Positions 1 through 7,360 of a stretch of 33,229 bases of DNA are shown here, piece by piece. Below the pieces are notes generated by a model, which made no database searches, was not told the DNA's origin, and worked only from the letters and a program-made list of their open reading frames with translations. The DNA lies in contig SCRJ01000186.1 in NCBI GenBank assembly GCA_004298115.1, forward strand, positions 1-33,229, given 5' to 3'. The first letter of the stretch is position 1. Each line of letters begins with the position of its first letter. The DNA comes from Acidobacteriota bacterium. GTDB lineage: Bacteria > Acidobacteriota > Thermoanaerobaculia > Thermoanaerobaculales > Thermoanaerobaculaceae. The position numbers and the translations under genes are program-made.

Positions 1-119
1 TCCGAGAAGTTGTACAGGCGCGCCGCGCCGCGGCGGATCTGGAGGTAGTCGCAGATGCGGTCGGTCAGCTCCGGGTGCGCCCGGCCGGACAGTACGACCA
101 AAGCTCTGTGCTCGTGCAT
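1..119 (-). CDS. prs: Ribose-phosphate pyrophosphokinase, N-terminal fragment
   Basis: Only the first 39 codons are inside the window; the gene runs off the left edge. The translation begins MHEHRALVVLSGRAHPEL and reaches LYNFSD, which matches the start of PRPP synthetases (family pattern: ...FSGNAxPELA...VxRFSDGE). The enzyme makes PRPP from ribose-5-phosphate and ATP in the cytoplasm for nucleotide, His and Trp synthesis. The ATG at 119 has GAGG five bases upstream and lies 20 bases past the 3' end of tRNA-Gln. Linkage of prs to ispE and spoVG is a widespread arrangement and supports the call. The catalytic regions are outside the window. Confidence 0.8.
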   Translation of the reverse strand, partial: MHEHRALVVLSGRAHPELTDRICDYLQIRRGAARLYNFS

Positions 120-139
120 GCGGTCCTCGCAACGCGGTT

Positions 140-215
140 TGGCTGGGGCGGCAGGACTCGAACCTGCACATGCGGGATCCAAAGTCCCGTGGCTTATCCA
201 TTTGCCGACGCCCCA
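140..215 (-). tRNA. tRNA-Gln (UUG anticodon)
   Basis: On the minus strand a 76-base cloverleaf can be read. The acceptor stem TGGGGCG pairs with CGCCCCA, the discriminator is G, and the CCA end is encoded in the DNA. The anticodon loop reads CTTTGGA, giving UUG (Gln), and the T arm contains GGTTCGAGTCC. It sits between spoVG and prs. Confidence 0.96.
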
Positions 216-228
216 GCAATCGGCGTGA

Positions 229-234
229 AGTCTA
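229..234 (-). promoter_or_regulatory. -10 box TAGACT upstream of tRNA-Gln
   Basis: TAGACT on the minus strand ends 13 bases before the mature tRNA 5' end at 215, a normal distance for a tRNA promoter. No convincing -35 is visible. The spoVG transcript could also read through. The match is short, so this is a tentative call. Confidence 0.35.
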
Positions 235-263
235 GTGCGCGCGTCCCCGCGTGTCCAGGGCGG

Positions 264-626
264 TCACTCTTCGTCGCCCTCCTCATCGGTCCAGAACTTC
301 TCCCCCAGCAGGCGTCCCGAGATCTGCTGCGCGCGGGTGGCGCCCGCCCCGTCACCACCCGGCCCGCGTTCCGCGATCACCCGCTCGAACTCGGCGAGAA
401 TCGCCTCGTCGAGGCGCTTGCGGGTGTCGCCGTTGAGGGGGTGGGCGATGTCGCGGAACGATCCGTTGCGCAGCCGTCGCGACGGCATCGCGACGTACAC
501 CGTCCCCTCCTTGCCCTCGAGCACCCGGATGTCCCCGACCAGGAAACAACCGTCGAACACCACCTGCGCAAACGCCTTGACCTTGCCGCCCTTGTTCAGG
601 TTGATGCGGACTTCGGTGATCTCCAT
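264..626 (-). CDS. spoVG: SpoVG family RNA/DNA-binding regulator
   Basis: The 120-residue protein starts MEITEVRINL and contains FDGCFLVGDIRVLEGK and VAMPSRR, then DIAHPLN near residue 65 and a helical tail, all hallmarks of SpoVG. The tail after about residue 85 is acidic (DEEGDEE at the end). SpoVG is a small nucleic-acid-binding regulator first described in sporulation and septation of Bacillus and found widely in non-sporulating bacteria. The start is fixed by AGGAGG eight bases upstream, which lies across the end of ispE (its TGA ends 3 bases before this ATG). The ispE-spoVG pairing is conserved in many phyla. Nothing here suggests sporulation. Confidence 0.93.
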   Translation of the reverse strand: MEITEVRINLNKGGKVKAFAQVVFDGCFLVGDIRVLEGKEGTVYVAMPSRRLRNGSFRDIAHPLNGDTRKRLDEAILAEFERVIAERGPGGDGAGATRAQQISGRLLGEKFWTDEEGDEE

Positions 627-629
627 CGT

Positions 630-1514
630 TCAATCCTCCTGGGCCGACGCCCGCAGGCGGGACGCCTCCCGCCCGAGCACCGGCGCCGCGACGGGTCCGG
701 CCGTGGCCAGCGCCACCGCGGCTCGCCGCGCGTCGGTCTCGCCGCGGTAGAGCCCGAACACGGTCCCTCCGCTACCCGAGAGCATGGCCAGCATCGGTTC
801 CGTGGCCCGCACCCGCGCCAGGCGCTCCGCAACCTCCGGCCAACGCGCTGCGACCGCCGGCTGCAAGTCGTTGCGGCAGCGGCCGACCGGAAACTCGCCG
901 CCACCCGCCACCCACTCCAATATCTCACAATCCGAGTCCCCGTCCAGTCCGCGCTCGTCCAGCGCCCGGTACGCCTCGGCGGTGGAGATCGGCGACGGCC
1001 CCGGCACCAGGACCACCCACCAGGGCGGCAAATCCGGCAGCGGCGTGACCTCCGAGCCGCGCCCGACGCCCCACCCCGCGCCCCCCACGAGGAAGAACGG
1101 CACGTCGGCCCCGAGAGCGGCCGCGAGTTCGGCCAGGTCTCGCGGGGTCGCGTCGGCGCCCCACAGACGGGCGGCCCCGACCAGTGCCGCGGCGGCGTCC
1201 GCCGAACCGCCGCCGAGTCCGCCCCCCAACGGGATCGCCTTGCGCAGCGTCATGCGGGCACCGCGGTTCATGCCGGCGGCGGCCGCGAGGGCGCGGGCGG
1301 CCCTCACCACCAGGTTTTCGGGGCCTTCCGGCGCGGCACCGGCCGGCACGACGCTCAGCTCGAAAACCCCGGCCGGCGCTTCCTCGAGCGCCAACTCGTC
1401 CCAGACGCCGACCGCCGCGAACAGCGTGCGCAGCTCGTGGTAGCCGTCGGGGCGCCGCCCCAACACCTCGAGGTGCAGGTTCACCTTGGCCGGACACGCA
1501 ACGACAATGGTCAC
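630..1514 (-). CDS. ispE: 4-diphosphocytidyl-2-C-methyl-D-erythritol kinase
   Basis: This 294-residue GHMP kinase phosphorylates CDP-ME in the MEP isoprenoid pathway in the cytoplasm. Visible motifs are PAKVNL near residues 8-13 (Lys10 is the conserved substrate lysine), the glycine-rich ATP loop PLGGGLGGGSADAA at about 96-109, GADVPFF near 136-142 with the conserved Asp, and LSGSGGTVFGL in the C-terminal GHMP domain. The open frame extends far upstream, but the start is set at the GTG whose bases overlap the TGA of the preceding lipoprotein gene (GTGA), a translational coupling. Length is normal for IspE (about 280-300). Confidence 0.93.
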   Translation of the reverse strand: MTIVVACPAKVNLHLEVLGRRPDGYHELRTLFAAVGVWDELALEEAPAGVFELSVVPAGAAPEGPENLVVRAARALAAAAGMNRGARMTLRKAIPLGGGLGGGSADAAAALVGAARLWGADATPRDLAELAAALGADVPFFLVGGAGWGVGRGSEVTPLPDLPPWWVVLVPGPSPISTAEAYRALDERGLDGDSDCEILEWVAGGGEFPVGRCRNDLQPAVAARWPEVAERLARVRATEPMLAMLSGSGGTVFGLYRGETDARRAAVALATAGPVAAPVLGREASRLRASAQED

Positions 1515-2209
1515 GGCCGTGCCCCGCAGACCGGCGCCGTCAACCAATCCGGCGGCGCCGGCGGCGCGTTCGGGCGCCATGCCTGGAGCTCGAGGCTCGC
1601 CTCGACCGATCCGGCCGTGAGGACGAGGTGATGGGGCACGGTGCCGCCCTCGTCGGTGCGCACCGCGGTCATGGTCGGGGCGCCGTCGCCCACCCGCGTC
1701 AGCTGCACGCGGGTCCAGTGCGGCTCGGGGCCCGCCACCTGCGCCCGCCACGCGAGGCCGCCGGCGGTCGCCTCCACCCAGCCCGACATCCCGGGCAGCT
1801 CGCGCGCGGCGGCGGGCAGCAGCCCGGAGAGAAGCAGCGCGGCGAGCGTGGGGTCGATCGGCAGCGAGGCGTCCGCGGAGACGGGCAGCACGCCGGGCGG
1901 CAGGGCCTCCCGACAACCCTCCTTCACCCGCTCGACGAAGCCGCCGCCGGGTTCGACCCATGCGGCCAGCGCCGTCCCACCGGGCGGAACCGCCACCGCG
2001 AGAGACAGCCGCTCGCCGTCACCCCGCACGGTCAGCACGAGCCCCCGATGCCCGCAGCATGCGAGGCGGTACAGGGCGGCGAATGGGCGCGGCGCCGCGG
2101 CGAGCACCCGCCATCCCGCGGGGAGCGGGGTCGGAGGCGGGACCGCGTGCCGGCAGCCCACGGCCACGGCCAGCACCGCGAGCAGGGCCGCGTTACGGCG
2201 TCTTGGCAC
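1511..2209 (-). CDS. Putative outer-membrane lipoprotein in the LolB position
   Basis: 232 residues. A basic N-terminus and hydrophobic segment lead to the lipobox LAVAVGC (Cys19), so it should be lipidated and membrane-anchored. The rest is a beta-rich sequence without recognisable catalytic motifs. The gene lies between a secreted TPR protein and ispE; in Gammaproteobacteria lolB occupies the same place before ispE, and in other phyla a LolB-like or uncharacterised lipoprotein is found there. A role in lipoprotein insertion is therefore a contextual inference, not shown by motifs. Its start overlaps the end of the TPR gene by 17 bases and its stop overlaps the ispE start. Confidence 0.65.
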   Translation of the reverse strand: MPRRRNAALLAVLAVAVGCRHAVPPPTPLPAGWRVLAAAPRPFAALYRLACCGHRGLVLTVRGDGERLSLAVAVPPGGTALAAWVEPGGGFVERVKEGCREALPPGVLPVSADASLPIDPTLAALLLSGLLPAAARELPGMSGWVEATAGGLAWRAQVAGPEPHWTRVQLTRVGDGAPTMTAVRTDEGGTVPHHLVLTAGSVEASLELQAWRPNAPPAPPDWLTAPVCGARP

Positions 2210-4121
2210 CCGCGACCTCGGCGAGCTTCTTCTCGATCCTGTCCTTCTGGCCCGCCTCCTCGGGGTGGTTCGCGAGCGCCTGCCGGTACGCCTCGGCCGC
2301 CCGGGTCATGTCGCCGCGGGCGCGCAGCAGGTCGCCGACGTGTTCCTTGACGGAAGCGTCGAACGGGTCGAGCCGGCCCGCCTCGGTGAGGTATTTCTCC
2401 GCCCGGTCGAGGTCCCCGAGCCTGAAGTACACCCAGCCGAGCGAGTCCTGGAACGCCCCCGACGAGGGATCGAGCTGCACGGCCTTGATCAGCATGCCGC
2501 GCGCCTCGTCGAGGTGGACGCCCTTGTCGGCGAACATGTACCCGAGGTAGTTGAGCGCCGCCGCGTTGTCGGGCTGCTTGGCGAGCAGCTTCTTGAACTC
2601 CGCGACCGCGTCGTCCCACGCGCCCGAACGCTCGAGGGCGGCGGCGTACGCGAACTGCACCTCGGGCGCGTCCCCGAGGCGCGCCATCGCGACGCGTGCC
2701 TTCGCGGCGGCGTCGGCAAATCGTTTCGCACGGTCGAGGACGCCGAGCGCGGCCACCACGTCGTCCGCGTCCCCGGCCAGCAGCTTGTCGAGGACCGGCG
2801 CCGCCGCGGACGCGTCGCCGGCGGCCAGCGAGAACTCGGCGAAGATCGCGCTCTTCAGGCGCACCGCATCGGGACCGTCCTCGACCTTGGCGCCGCGCAG
2901 GAACGCCAGGCCGTCGCTCCACGCCTCCCGCAGGCGGTAGTACTCCCCCCAGAGGGCGAGGGTGCGCCGCGCCAGCGGGCCCGGGCCGCACTTCTCGAGC
3001 CACGGCAGCGCCGCGTCGGGCCGGTGGTCGAGCAGCTCGAGGGCCGCCCGCTCCTGCGCCACCTCGACCGTCGCGTCCGGGTTGTCGATCTTCTTCTCCT
3101 CGATCTGCTGCCACACGGAGTTGAGGAGGGTCCTGGCCTCGGGGAGCCGGCGCATGTCGACGAGCAGTCGCGCCAGTCCCATCGCCGCGTCGGGGTCGTC
3201 CGGGTGGGCGGCGTGCGCCCGCCGGTAGAGCCCCTCGGCGACGTCGAGATGGCCGTCGCCGGCCTCCAGGATCGCCTTCAGGAGGATGGCGTCCCGCTGG
3301 TTGGGGTCGCCCGCCAGCACCTTGTCCAGAACTTCGCGCGCGTGGGCGCGGTCGCCGGCGCGCGCCAGCAACGTCGCCCAGCGCGTCATCCCCGCCAGCG
3401 TGCCGCCGTCCTTCTTCAGCAGATTGCCGAGGAGCTCGGCGGCTTCCTTGTACTTGCGGGCGCTGGCGAGGGTATCCACGAGCTGCAGGGTCGCCTGCTG
3501 GTTGAGGTCCGGGACGGCGGCGGCGCGCTCGAGGTACCCGGCGGCCTCGTCGAACTTGCCGGTCAACCGCAGCGTCTCACCCGCCATCAGCCAGATGCGC
3601 GGGTCGTCGGGGCGGTCGTCGAGGAGCACCTTCACCTGCTCCCACGCCTCGGGACCCTTCCCGAGCCGGAGCAACGACTGGGCGAGCACCAGACGAGCCT
3701 GCCCCCCGTTCGGCACCGCACCCACTCCGCGCTCGAGGTGCGGCAGCGCCGCTTCGAGTTCCTGCGGGGTTTGTGCCGCCTGTGCCAGGAGCATGCCGAG
3801 CGTGGCCTCGCCGGTCGGGGTGAGCTCGCCGGCCCTGTCGAGCTGTTTGACCGCCTCGTCGTTGATCCCCGCGTCCGCGAGCGCCTGGCCGAACTCCTCG
3901 GCGAGCGCGTGGCTGTCGGGGTCGAGCGCCACCGCGCGACGGAAGAGCTTGAGCCCCTCGGCGATCGCCCCGACCGCGAGGCGCATCTGTCCCTGGGCGA
4001 CGAGCGCCAAGGCCTCGGCGCTCGGGTCCGCCTTCTCGGCCGCCCGGTCGTCGGCCCGCGCCGGCGACGCCAGGGCCACGACGACCGCACTCATCAGGAT
4101 GACTGCCAAGCCTCGCCTCAC
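2193..4121 (-). CDS. Secreted/periplasmic tetratricopeptide-repeat protein
   Basis: About 642 residues from the chosen start. The N-terminus (RRGLAVILMSAVVVALASPARA) is a typical Sec signal peptide cut after ARA. The mature part is a long solenoid of TPR helices; clear units include AVALDPDSHALAEEFGQALAD, the unit around KLLAKQPDNAAALNYLGY, and AVQLDPSSGAFQDSLGWVYF. TPRs mediate protein-protein contacts; the N-terminal export signal places it in the periplasm or at the outer membrane. Two GTG starts are possible, 4127 and 4121: the first overlaps the GGAGG ribosome site, while 4121 has GGAGG at a 5-base spacing and is preferred. It heads the lipoprotein-ispE-spoVG string and overlaps the lipoprotein gene by 17 bases. 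Confidence 0.82.
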   Translation of the reverse strand: MRRGLAVILMSAVVVALASPARADDRAAEKADPSAEALALVAQGQMRLAVGAIAEGLKLFRRAVALDPDSHALAEEFGQALADAGINDEAVKQLDRAGELTPTGEATLGMLLAQAAQTPQELEAALPHLERGVGAVPNGGQARLVLAQSLLRLGKGPEAWEQVKVLLDDRPDDPRIWLMAGETLRLTGKFDEAAGYLERAAAVPDLNQQATLQLVDTLASARKYKEAAELLGNLLKKDGGTLAGMTRWATLLARAGDRAHAREVLDKVLAGDPNQRDAILLKAILEAGDGHLDVAEGLYRRAHAAHPDDPDAAMGLARLLVDMRRLPEARTLLNSVWQQIEEKKIDNPDATVEVAQERAALELLDHRPDAALPWLEKCGPGPLARRTLALWGEYYRLREAWSDGLAFLRGAKVEDGPDAVRLKSAIFAEFSLAAGDASAAAPVLDKLLAGDADDVVAALGVLDRAKRFADAAAKARVAMARLGDAPEVQFAYAAALERSGAWDDAVAEFKKLLAKQPDNAAALNYLGYMFADKGVHLDEARGMLIKAVQLDPSSGAFQDSLGWVYFRLGDLDRAEKYLTEAGRLDPFDASVKEHVGDLLRARGDMTRAAEAYRQALANHPEEAGQKDRIEKKLAEVAGAKTP

Positions 4122-4140
4122 CGGCACCTCCGGATCAATG

Positions 4141-4146
4141 ATTGTA
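4141..4146 (-). promoter_or_regulatory. -10 box TACAAT for the TPR-ispE-spoVG string
   Basis: TACAAT on the minus strand is 19 bases upstream of the GTG at 4121, which allows a short leader carrying the GGAGG site. The -35 region is not recognisable. It lies in the only non-coding gap (4122-4178) upstream of the string. Confidence 0.45.
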
Positions 4147-4178
4147 ATCGCGTTCGGCCCTCCGGCGTTCCCACGGCG

Positions 4179-5120
4179 TCATGGCGCCGTCGCGTCGCTC
4201 CACGCCGGGACCAGCGACAGCGGCTTCGCCGGTTCCACGGCCAGATCGGTCGCGCCCGCCACCGCCGCCATCCGGAGCACGTGGCGACCGTTGGCCGCGA
4301 GCACGACGAGGTTGGCGCCGGCAAGCGCGACGATCTCGCCCCCGGCGGTTCCGACCGCGGTCACGGGGGCCGCCAGGGCGGTCCGGAACTCGATGCGGAA
4401 CGGGTGCGCCGAGCCGGGTTCCACGCGCACGCCGACCAGCTCCCCGCCGGTCAGGCCGGCCAGTCCCACCAGAACGCCGCGGCCGTCGGCGCTCACACCC
4501 AGGGCGCGAACCGTCGCACCGAGGGGAAGGACGCCGCGGACGCCGCCATCGGCGCCGGGGGCGATCAGCGCGAGCGACCGCCCATCGGAGACCGCGACCG
4601 CGAACCCCCCGTCCGGGCCGATGGCGACGAGACTCGGTTCGCCGCCGAGCGCGATGGGGATCGCCGCGCCGCGCTCGAGCGCAGGCACCAGCAGCAGCGT
4701 CCGGCCGGCGCCGCCCTCCGGGACGACCGCCACGAGCCGGCCGTCGGCGGAACAGGCGGCGCGGCGCGCGCCGGTCAGACCGGGGAGCGAGGTCCGCGTG
4801 ATCGGGACGCGCTCCGGGTAGGAGAGCGTGGCGAGCACACCCGGCAGCACGACGTACATGCGATCGGGCTCGCGGAAGAACAGCGGAAACACGCGGCCCG
4901 GCCAGCGCACGACGGCGCCCGATCCCGCCACGACCGCCGTTCCCTCGTCCCGCGCGAGCGGGACGACGATTCGTCCGTCCGGCGCAGCGAACGCGGCGAG
5001 CCCCTCGCCCGGCAATCCCACCCGGCGCACGATCGCCGCGCTGGTGGCGTCGACGAAAACCACTTCGCGTGGGGTGAGCACCGCGACGACCGCGGCGGCG
5101 AGCAGGAAGCTCCCCGGCAC
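4179..5120 (-). CDS. Secreted beta-propeller-like protein of unknown function
   Basis: 313 residues from a GTG at 5120. The start PGSFLLAAAVVAVLT looks like a short signal peptide or membrane anchor. The body is made of repeated blade-like strands with DG turns (SADGRLVAVVPEGG, GPDGGFAVAVSDGRSL, SADGRGVLVGLAG), as in WD40/YncE-like propellers. No catalytic residues can be pointed to. The longer open frame upstream runs through the divergent promoter and into queG on the opposite strand and is not credible. The start is supported by a TACACT box exactly six bases before the GTG, suggesting a leaderless transcript. It is divergent from queG and separated by 57 bases from the TPR gene downstream. 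Confidence 0.6.
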   Translation of the reverse strand: MPGSFLLAAAVVAVLTPREVVFVDATSAAIVRRVGLPGEGLAAFAAPDGRIVVPLARDEGTAVVAGSGAVVRWPGRVFPLFFREPDRMYVVLPGVLATLSYPERVPITRTSLPGLTGARRAACSADGRLVAVVPEGGAGRTLLLVPALERGAAIPIALGGEPSLVAIGPDGGFAVAVSDGRSLALIAPGADGGVRGVLPLGATVRALGVSADGRGVLVGLAGLTGGELVGVRVEPGSAHPFRIEFRTALAAPVTAVGTAGGEIVALAGANLVVLAANGRHVLRMAAVAGATDLAVEPAKPLSLVPAWSDATAP

Positions 5121-5126
5121 GCCTGC

Positions 5127-5132
5127 AGTGTA
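5127..5132 (-). promoter_or_regulatory. Leaderless-type -10 box (TACACT) for the propeller gene
   Basis: TACACT on the minus strand is followed by six bases and then the GTG start at 5120. That spacing places the transcription start on or next to the start codon. No Shine-Dalgarno site precedes the GTG. Confidence 0.5.
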
Positions 5133-5142
5133 CCGCCTCCGG

Positions 5143-5148
5143 TAGACT
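5143..5148 (+). promoter_or_regulatory. Leaderless-type -10 box (TAGACT) for queG
   Basis: TAGACT is followed by six bases and the GTG start of queG at 5155. It is arranged back to back with the -10 box of the divergent propeller gene; both genes share a 34-base intergenic gap with no ribosome-binding site for either. Confidence 0.5.
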
Positions 5149-5154
5149 GGCGCC

Positions 5155-6111
5155 GTGAGCGGCGACCTCGCGGCCGAAATCAAACGCTTCGCGCTCGACG
5201 ACCTCGGGCTCTCGCTCGTCGGCATCGCCGGCGCCGAGCCGCTCCCGGGTGCGGCGTGGCTCTCCGCCTGGTTGCAGCGCGGCGATCACGGCGCGATGGC
5301 GTACATGGCGGACACCGCCGCGGTGCGGGGTGACCCGGGGCGCTTCCTTCCCGGTGCCCGGAGCGTCATCTGCGTCGCCATGAGCTATCACGACGCCCCC
5401 GACCCTCCGGGCACCGCCGCCTCCCCCGGGCGGGCCGCCGTCGCCCGCTACGCCCGCCGTTCCGACTACCATCGCGTCATCCGCGCCAGGCTCGTCCGCC
5501 TCGGGCGCTTCCTCGCCGCGCGCGAGCCGGGGGCGTCGTGGCGCCCGGCCGTCGACACCGCCCCCCTGCTCGAGAAGGAGCTCGCCCAGCGCGCCGGCCT
5601 CGGGTGGATCGGCAAGCACACCTGTCTCGTCAACCGCGCGCTCGGCAGCGAAATCCTCCTCGGCGAGCTCGTCACGGACGTGCCGCTTCCCCCTGACCGG
5701 CCCGAGACCGACCACTGCGGGACGTGCTCGGCGTGCCTGACGGCGTGCCCGCCGCAGGCGTTCGCGGGCGCCCACCGCCTCGACGCCCGCCGCTGCCTGG
5801 CTTACGCCACGATCGAGCACCGTGGGGCCTTCCCCGCCGGTTTGCTCCCCACGCTGGGCAACCGCCTGTTCGGGTGTGACGCCTGTCAGGACGTCTGCCC
5901 ATGGAACCGGCGGGAACGCCCGACCTGCGCCGGGGCGCTCGCTCCGCGCGAGCATCTCGGCGCGCTCGACCGCTCGCGCCTCGATCGCATCGACCGGGAG
6001 GGGTGGGCCGCCATCGCCGCCGGCACGCCCCTGCGCCGGCTGGACTTCCCCAGGCTCGCGCGCAACCTCGAGGCGATCGCCCGCGGCGAGCGACTCCGGG
6101 ACGGCGGATGA
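5155..6111 (+). CDS. queG: Epoxyqueuosine reductase
   Basis: 318 residues. QueG is a cobalamin and iron-sulfur enzyme that reduces epoxyqueuosine to queuosine at the wobble base of tRNAs. The sequence shows the conserved VDTAP segment (Asp134), LGWIGKH, and two ferredoxin-type clusters: CGTCSACLTACP (Cys188/191/194/198) and CDACQDVCPWN (Cys241/244/248). A C-terminal region follows, shorter than the HEAT-repeat version seen in some QueG proteins. The GTG at 5155 gives a normal N-terminus (AEIKRFALDDLGLSLVGIA). The stop overlaps the next start (ATGA), so the Rieske protein is translationally coupled. Confidence 0.95.
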   Translation: MSGDLAAEIKRFALDDLGLSLVGIAGAEPLPGAAWLSAWLQRGDHGAMAYMADTAAVRGDPGRFLPGARSVICVAMSYHDAPDPPGTAASPGRAAVARYARRSDYHRVIRARLVRLGRFLAAREPGASWRPAVDTAPLLEKELAQRAGLGWIGKHTCLVNRALGSEILLGELVTDVPLPPDRPETDHCGTCSACLTACPPQAFAGAHRLDARRCLAYATIEHRGAFPAGLLPTLGNRLFGCDACQDVCPWNRRERPTCAGALAPREHLGALDRSRLDRIDREGWAAIAAGTPLRRLDFPRLARNLEAIARGERLRDGG

Positions 6112-6497
6112 CCGCCGCGCCCGAGGGCCTGCGGTTCCTCGCCGCCGTGGCCGAAATTCCCCTCGGCGGGCTGGCGTTCACCTATCAGTGGGGACCGTTC
6201 CCCGCGGGCGGGGTTCTCGTGCGCACCGCAGCCGGCGTACGGGCGTGGCGCAACGTCTGTCGCCACCTGGCCGTGCCGCTCGACCGCACCGACCCTGGGC
6301 GACTTGCCACCCCGGACGGTCGCCATCTGGCGTGCGGCGAGCACGGCGCCCTCTACCGGCCCGACGACGGCGTGTGTGTCGCCGGCCCGTGTCTCGGCGC
6401 GCGGCTGCGGCCGCTGCCGGTCGTCGTCCGCGATGGGAGGGCCTACCTTGACGAAACGGCGCTCCCCGACCCGCTCGCGGGGTGGGGTGGACCGTGA
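6108..6497 (+). CDS. Small Rieske [2Fe-2S] ferredoxin-type protein
   Basis: 129 residues forming a stand-alone Rieske domain. The cluster ligands are visible as CRH (Cys51, His53) and CGEH (Cys76, His79), the pattern C-x-H...C-x2-H; a further Cys90/Cys95 pair (GVCVAGPC) follows the second box. There is no oxygenase catalytic domain, no signal peptide and no membrane segment, so it should be a soluble electron carrier. It begins within the queG stop codon (ATGA). QueG needs external electrons, and a coupled Rieske protein could supply them; this is inference from the overlap only. An alternative is a NirD-like or general redox partner. Confidence 0.85.
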   Translation: MTAAPEGLRFLAAVAEIPLGGLAFTYQWGPFPAGGVLVRTAAGVRAWRNVCRHLAVPLDRTDPGRLATPDGRHLACGEHGALYRPDDGVCVAGPCLGARLRPLPVVVRDGRAYLDETALPDPLAGWGGP

Positions 6498-6502
6498 CTT
6501 TC

Positions 6503-6531
6503 TTGACTTTTCGCCCCGAGGGGACTATAAA
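6503..6531 (+). promoter_or_regulatory. Strong sigma70-type promoter of the lipoprotein gene
   Basis: TTGACT (6503-6508) and TATAAA (6526-6531) are separated by exactly 17 bases, the clearest consensus promoter in the window. The expected transcription start is near 6538, so the mRNA would carry a leader of about 200 bases before the lipoprotein start at 6740. The -35 box begins six bases after the Rieske gene stop. Confidence 0.8.
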
Positions 6532-6537
6532 CCCCGC

Positions 6538-6739
6538 CTCAGAGGGACCGTGACGGTTCCTCGCGGAGGTGCAAGCCCGCCGCACAAACCAAGAGGAGTG
6601 AAGCAGACGGGCTCCCACCGCGCACGGGCAGCCGGTGATCTCCCGTTTGTGTTACGTTGCACGCCACTGTTTACGAGAGTACGCTATGAACAGGCATCCG
6701 GAAGATGCCACCCTCTACCAGGAGGAAAGGAGAGCTGAG
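6538..6739 (+). other. Long structured 5' leader, unrecognised
   Basis: Between the promoter and the ATG at 6740 lies a 200-base leader with several helices. One is GAGGGACC/GGTTCCTC with a 5-base loop (6542-6562). A second is a GCCCG/CGGGC pairing enclosing 28 bases (6575-6612), and CACCG/CGGTG follows at 6616-6637. A small hairpin GGCATC-CGGAA-GATGCC (6693-6709) stands just before the ribosome-binding site GGAGGAAAGGAG (6721-6732). It does not match any riboswitch consensus I can recall (c-di-GMP-I, Moco and cobalamin were compared by eye). It may be an mRNA-stabilising leader, a cis-regulator or a small RNA. Confidence 0.4.
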
Positions 6740-7360
6740 ATGCGTAAGAATCAGGTGTTCGTTGGTGCGTTGCTGTTGGTTGTGGCCGTCCTGGCCGTCG
6801 GCTGCGCCAAGCCGCCGCAGCAGGAGATCGATGGTGCCAAGGCTGCGCTGGCCGCGGCCGAGCAGGCCGAGGCGCCGAAGTACGCCGCTGACGCTTGGGA
6901 CAAGGCCCAGCAGGCGATGAACGCGGTCAACGCCGAGCTCGAGGCGCAGCAGGCCAAGTTCGCCCTGTTCCGCTCCTACACCAAGGGCAAGCAGCTGATC
7001 GCCGATGCGACCAACGCCGCCAACGCCGCCAAGGACGCCGCGGTCGCCGGCAAGGAAAAGGCGAAGACTGAGGCCCAGGCCGCCATCGACGCCGCCAAGG
7101 CTTCTCTCGCCAGCGCCAACACGCTGCTCGCCGACATCGAGAAGTGCGGCCGCGCGAAGCGCGCCAAGGAAGTGAAGAAGGACCTCGAGACCGTCAAGGG
7201 CAACCTCGAGTCCTACAAGGCCACCGTGGCCGACCTCGACAGCAAGTTCACCAAGGAAGACTTCTTCGGCGCGAAGGCCGCGGCCGAGACCCTCAAGGGC
7301 CAGATCGACCCGATCGCCAGCGACCTCACGGGCATCAAGACCAAGTTCAAGTGCAAGTAA
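6740..7360 (+). CDS. Alanine-rich coiled-coil lipoprotein (DUF4398-like)
   Basis: 206 residues. The signal peptide RKNQVFVGALLLVVAVLA ends in the lipobox LAVGC (Cys22), so the protein is lipid-anchored at the inner or outer membrane. The remainder is Ala/Lys/Glu-rich, almost entirely helical, with heptads such as AKAALAAAEQAEAPKYAADA that resemble the DUF4398 domain. It is likely an elongated periplasmic helix, and given its strong promoter and ribosome site (GGAGGAAAGGAG) may be an abundant structural lipoprotein. An in-frame ATG at 6686 would put a hydrophilic stretch before the signal peptide and is disfavoured. Two L,D-transpeptidases follow, which suggests a link to peptidoglycan; covalent attachment to it is not shown, as the C-terminus is KFKCK. 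Confidence 0.8.
   Translation: MRKNQVFVGALLLVVAVLAVGCAKPPQQEIDGAKAALAAAEQAEAPKYAADAWDKAQQAMNAVNAELEAQQAKFALFRSYTKGKQLIADATNAANAAKDAAVAGKEKAKTEAQAAIDAAKASLASANTLLADIEKCGRAKRAKEVKKDLETVKGNLESYKATVADLDSKFTKEDFFGAKAAAETLKGQIDPIASDLTGIKTKFKCK

Noticed and set aside
1641-5333. A 1230-codon open frame on the plus strand, and similar long ones at 75-1631, 9846-13136, 20886-23531, 23285-25969 and 26540-29650
   Set aside because: They are antisense shadows of recognised genes, caused by high third-position GC; their translations are Arg/Gly/Pro/His-rich without any domain.
4135-5955. A 606-codon minus-strand frame across the propeller gene and queG
   Set aside because: It is antisense to queG and out of frame with the propeller gene, and has low-complexity Arg/Gly composition.
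6538-6660. Possible c-di-GMP-I or Moco riboswitch in the lipoprotein leader (CGCACAAACC and CUCCCACC fragments)
   Set aside because: The conserved core nucleotides of those classes are not in order; only short fragments match.
6550-6738. A 62-codon frame starting GTG in the lipoprotein leader, ending one base before the lipoprotein ATG
   Set aside because: Its composition is unremarkable and its ribosome site would be buried in the first leader hairpin; the region looks like structured RNA.
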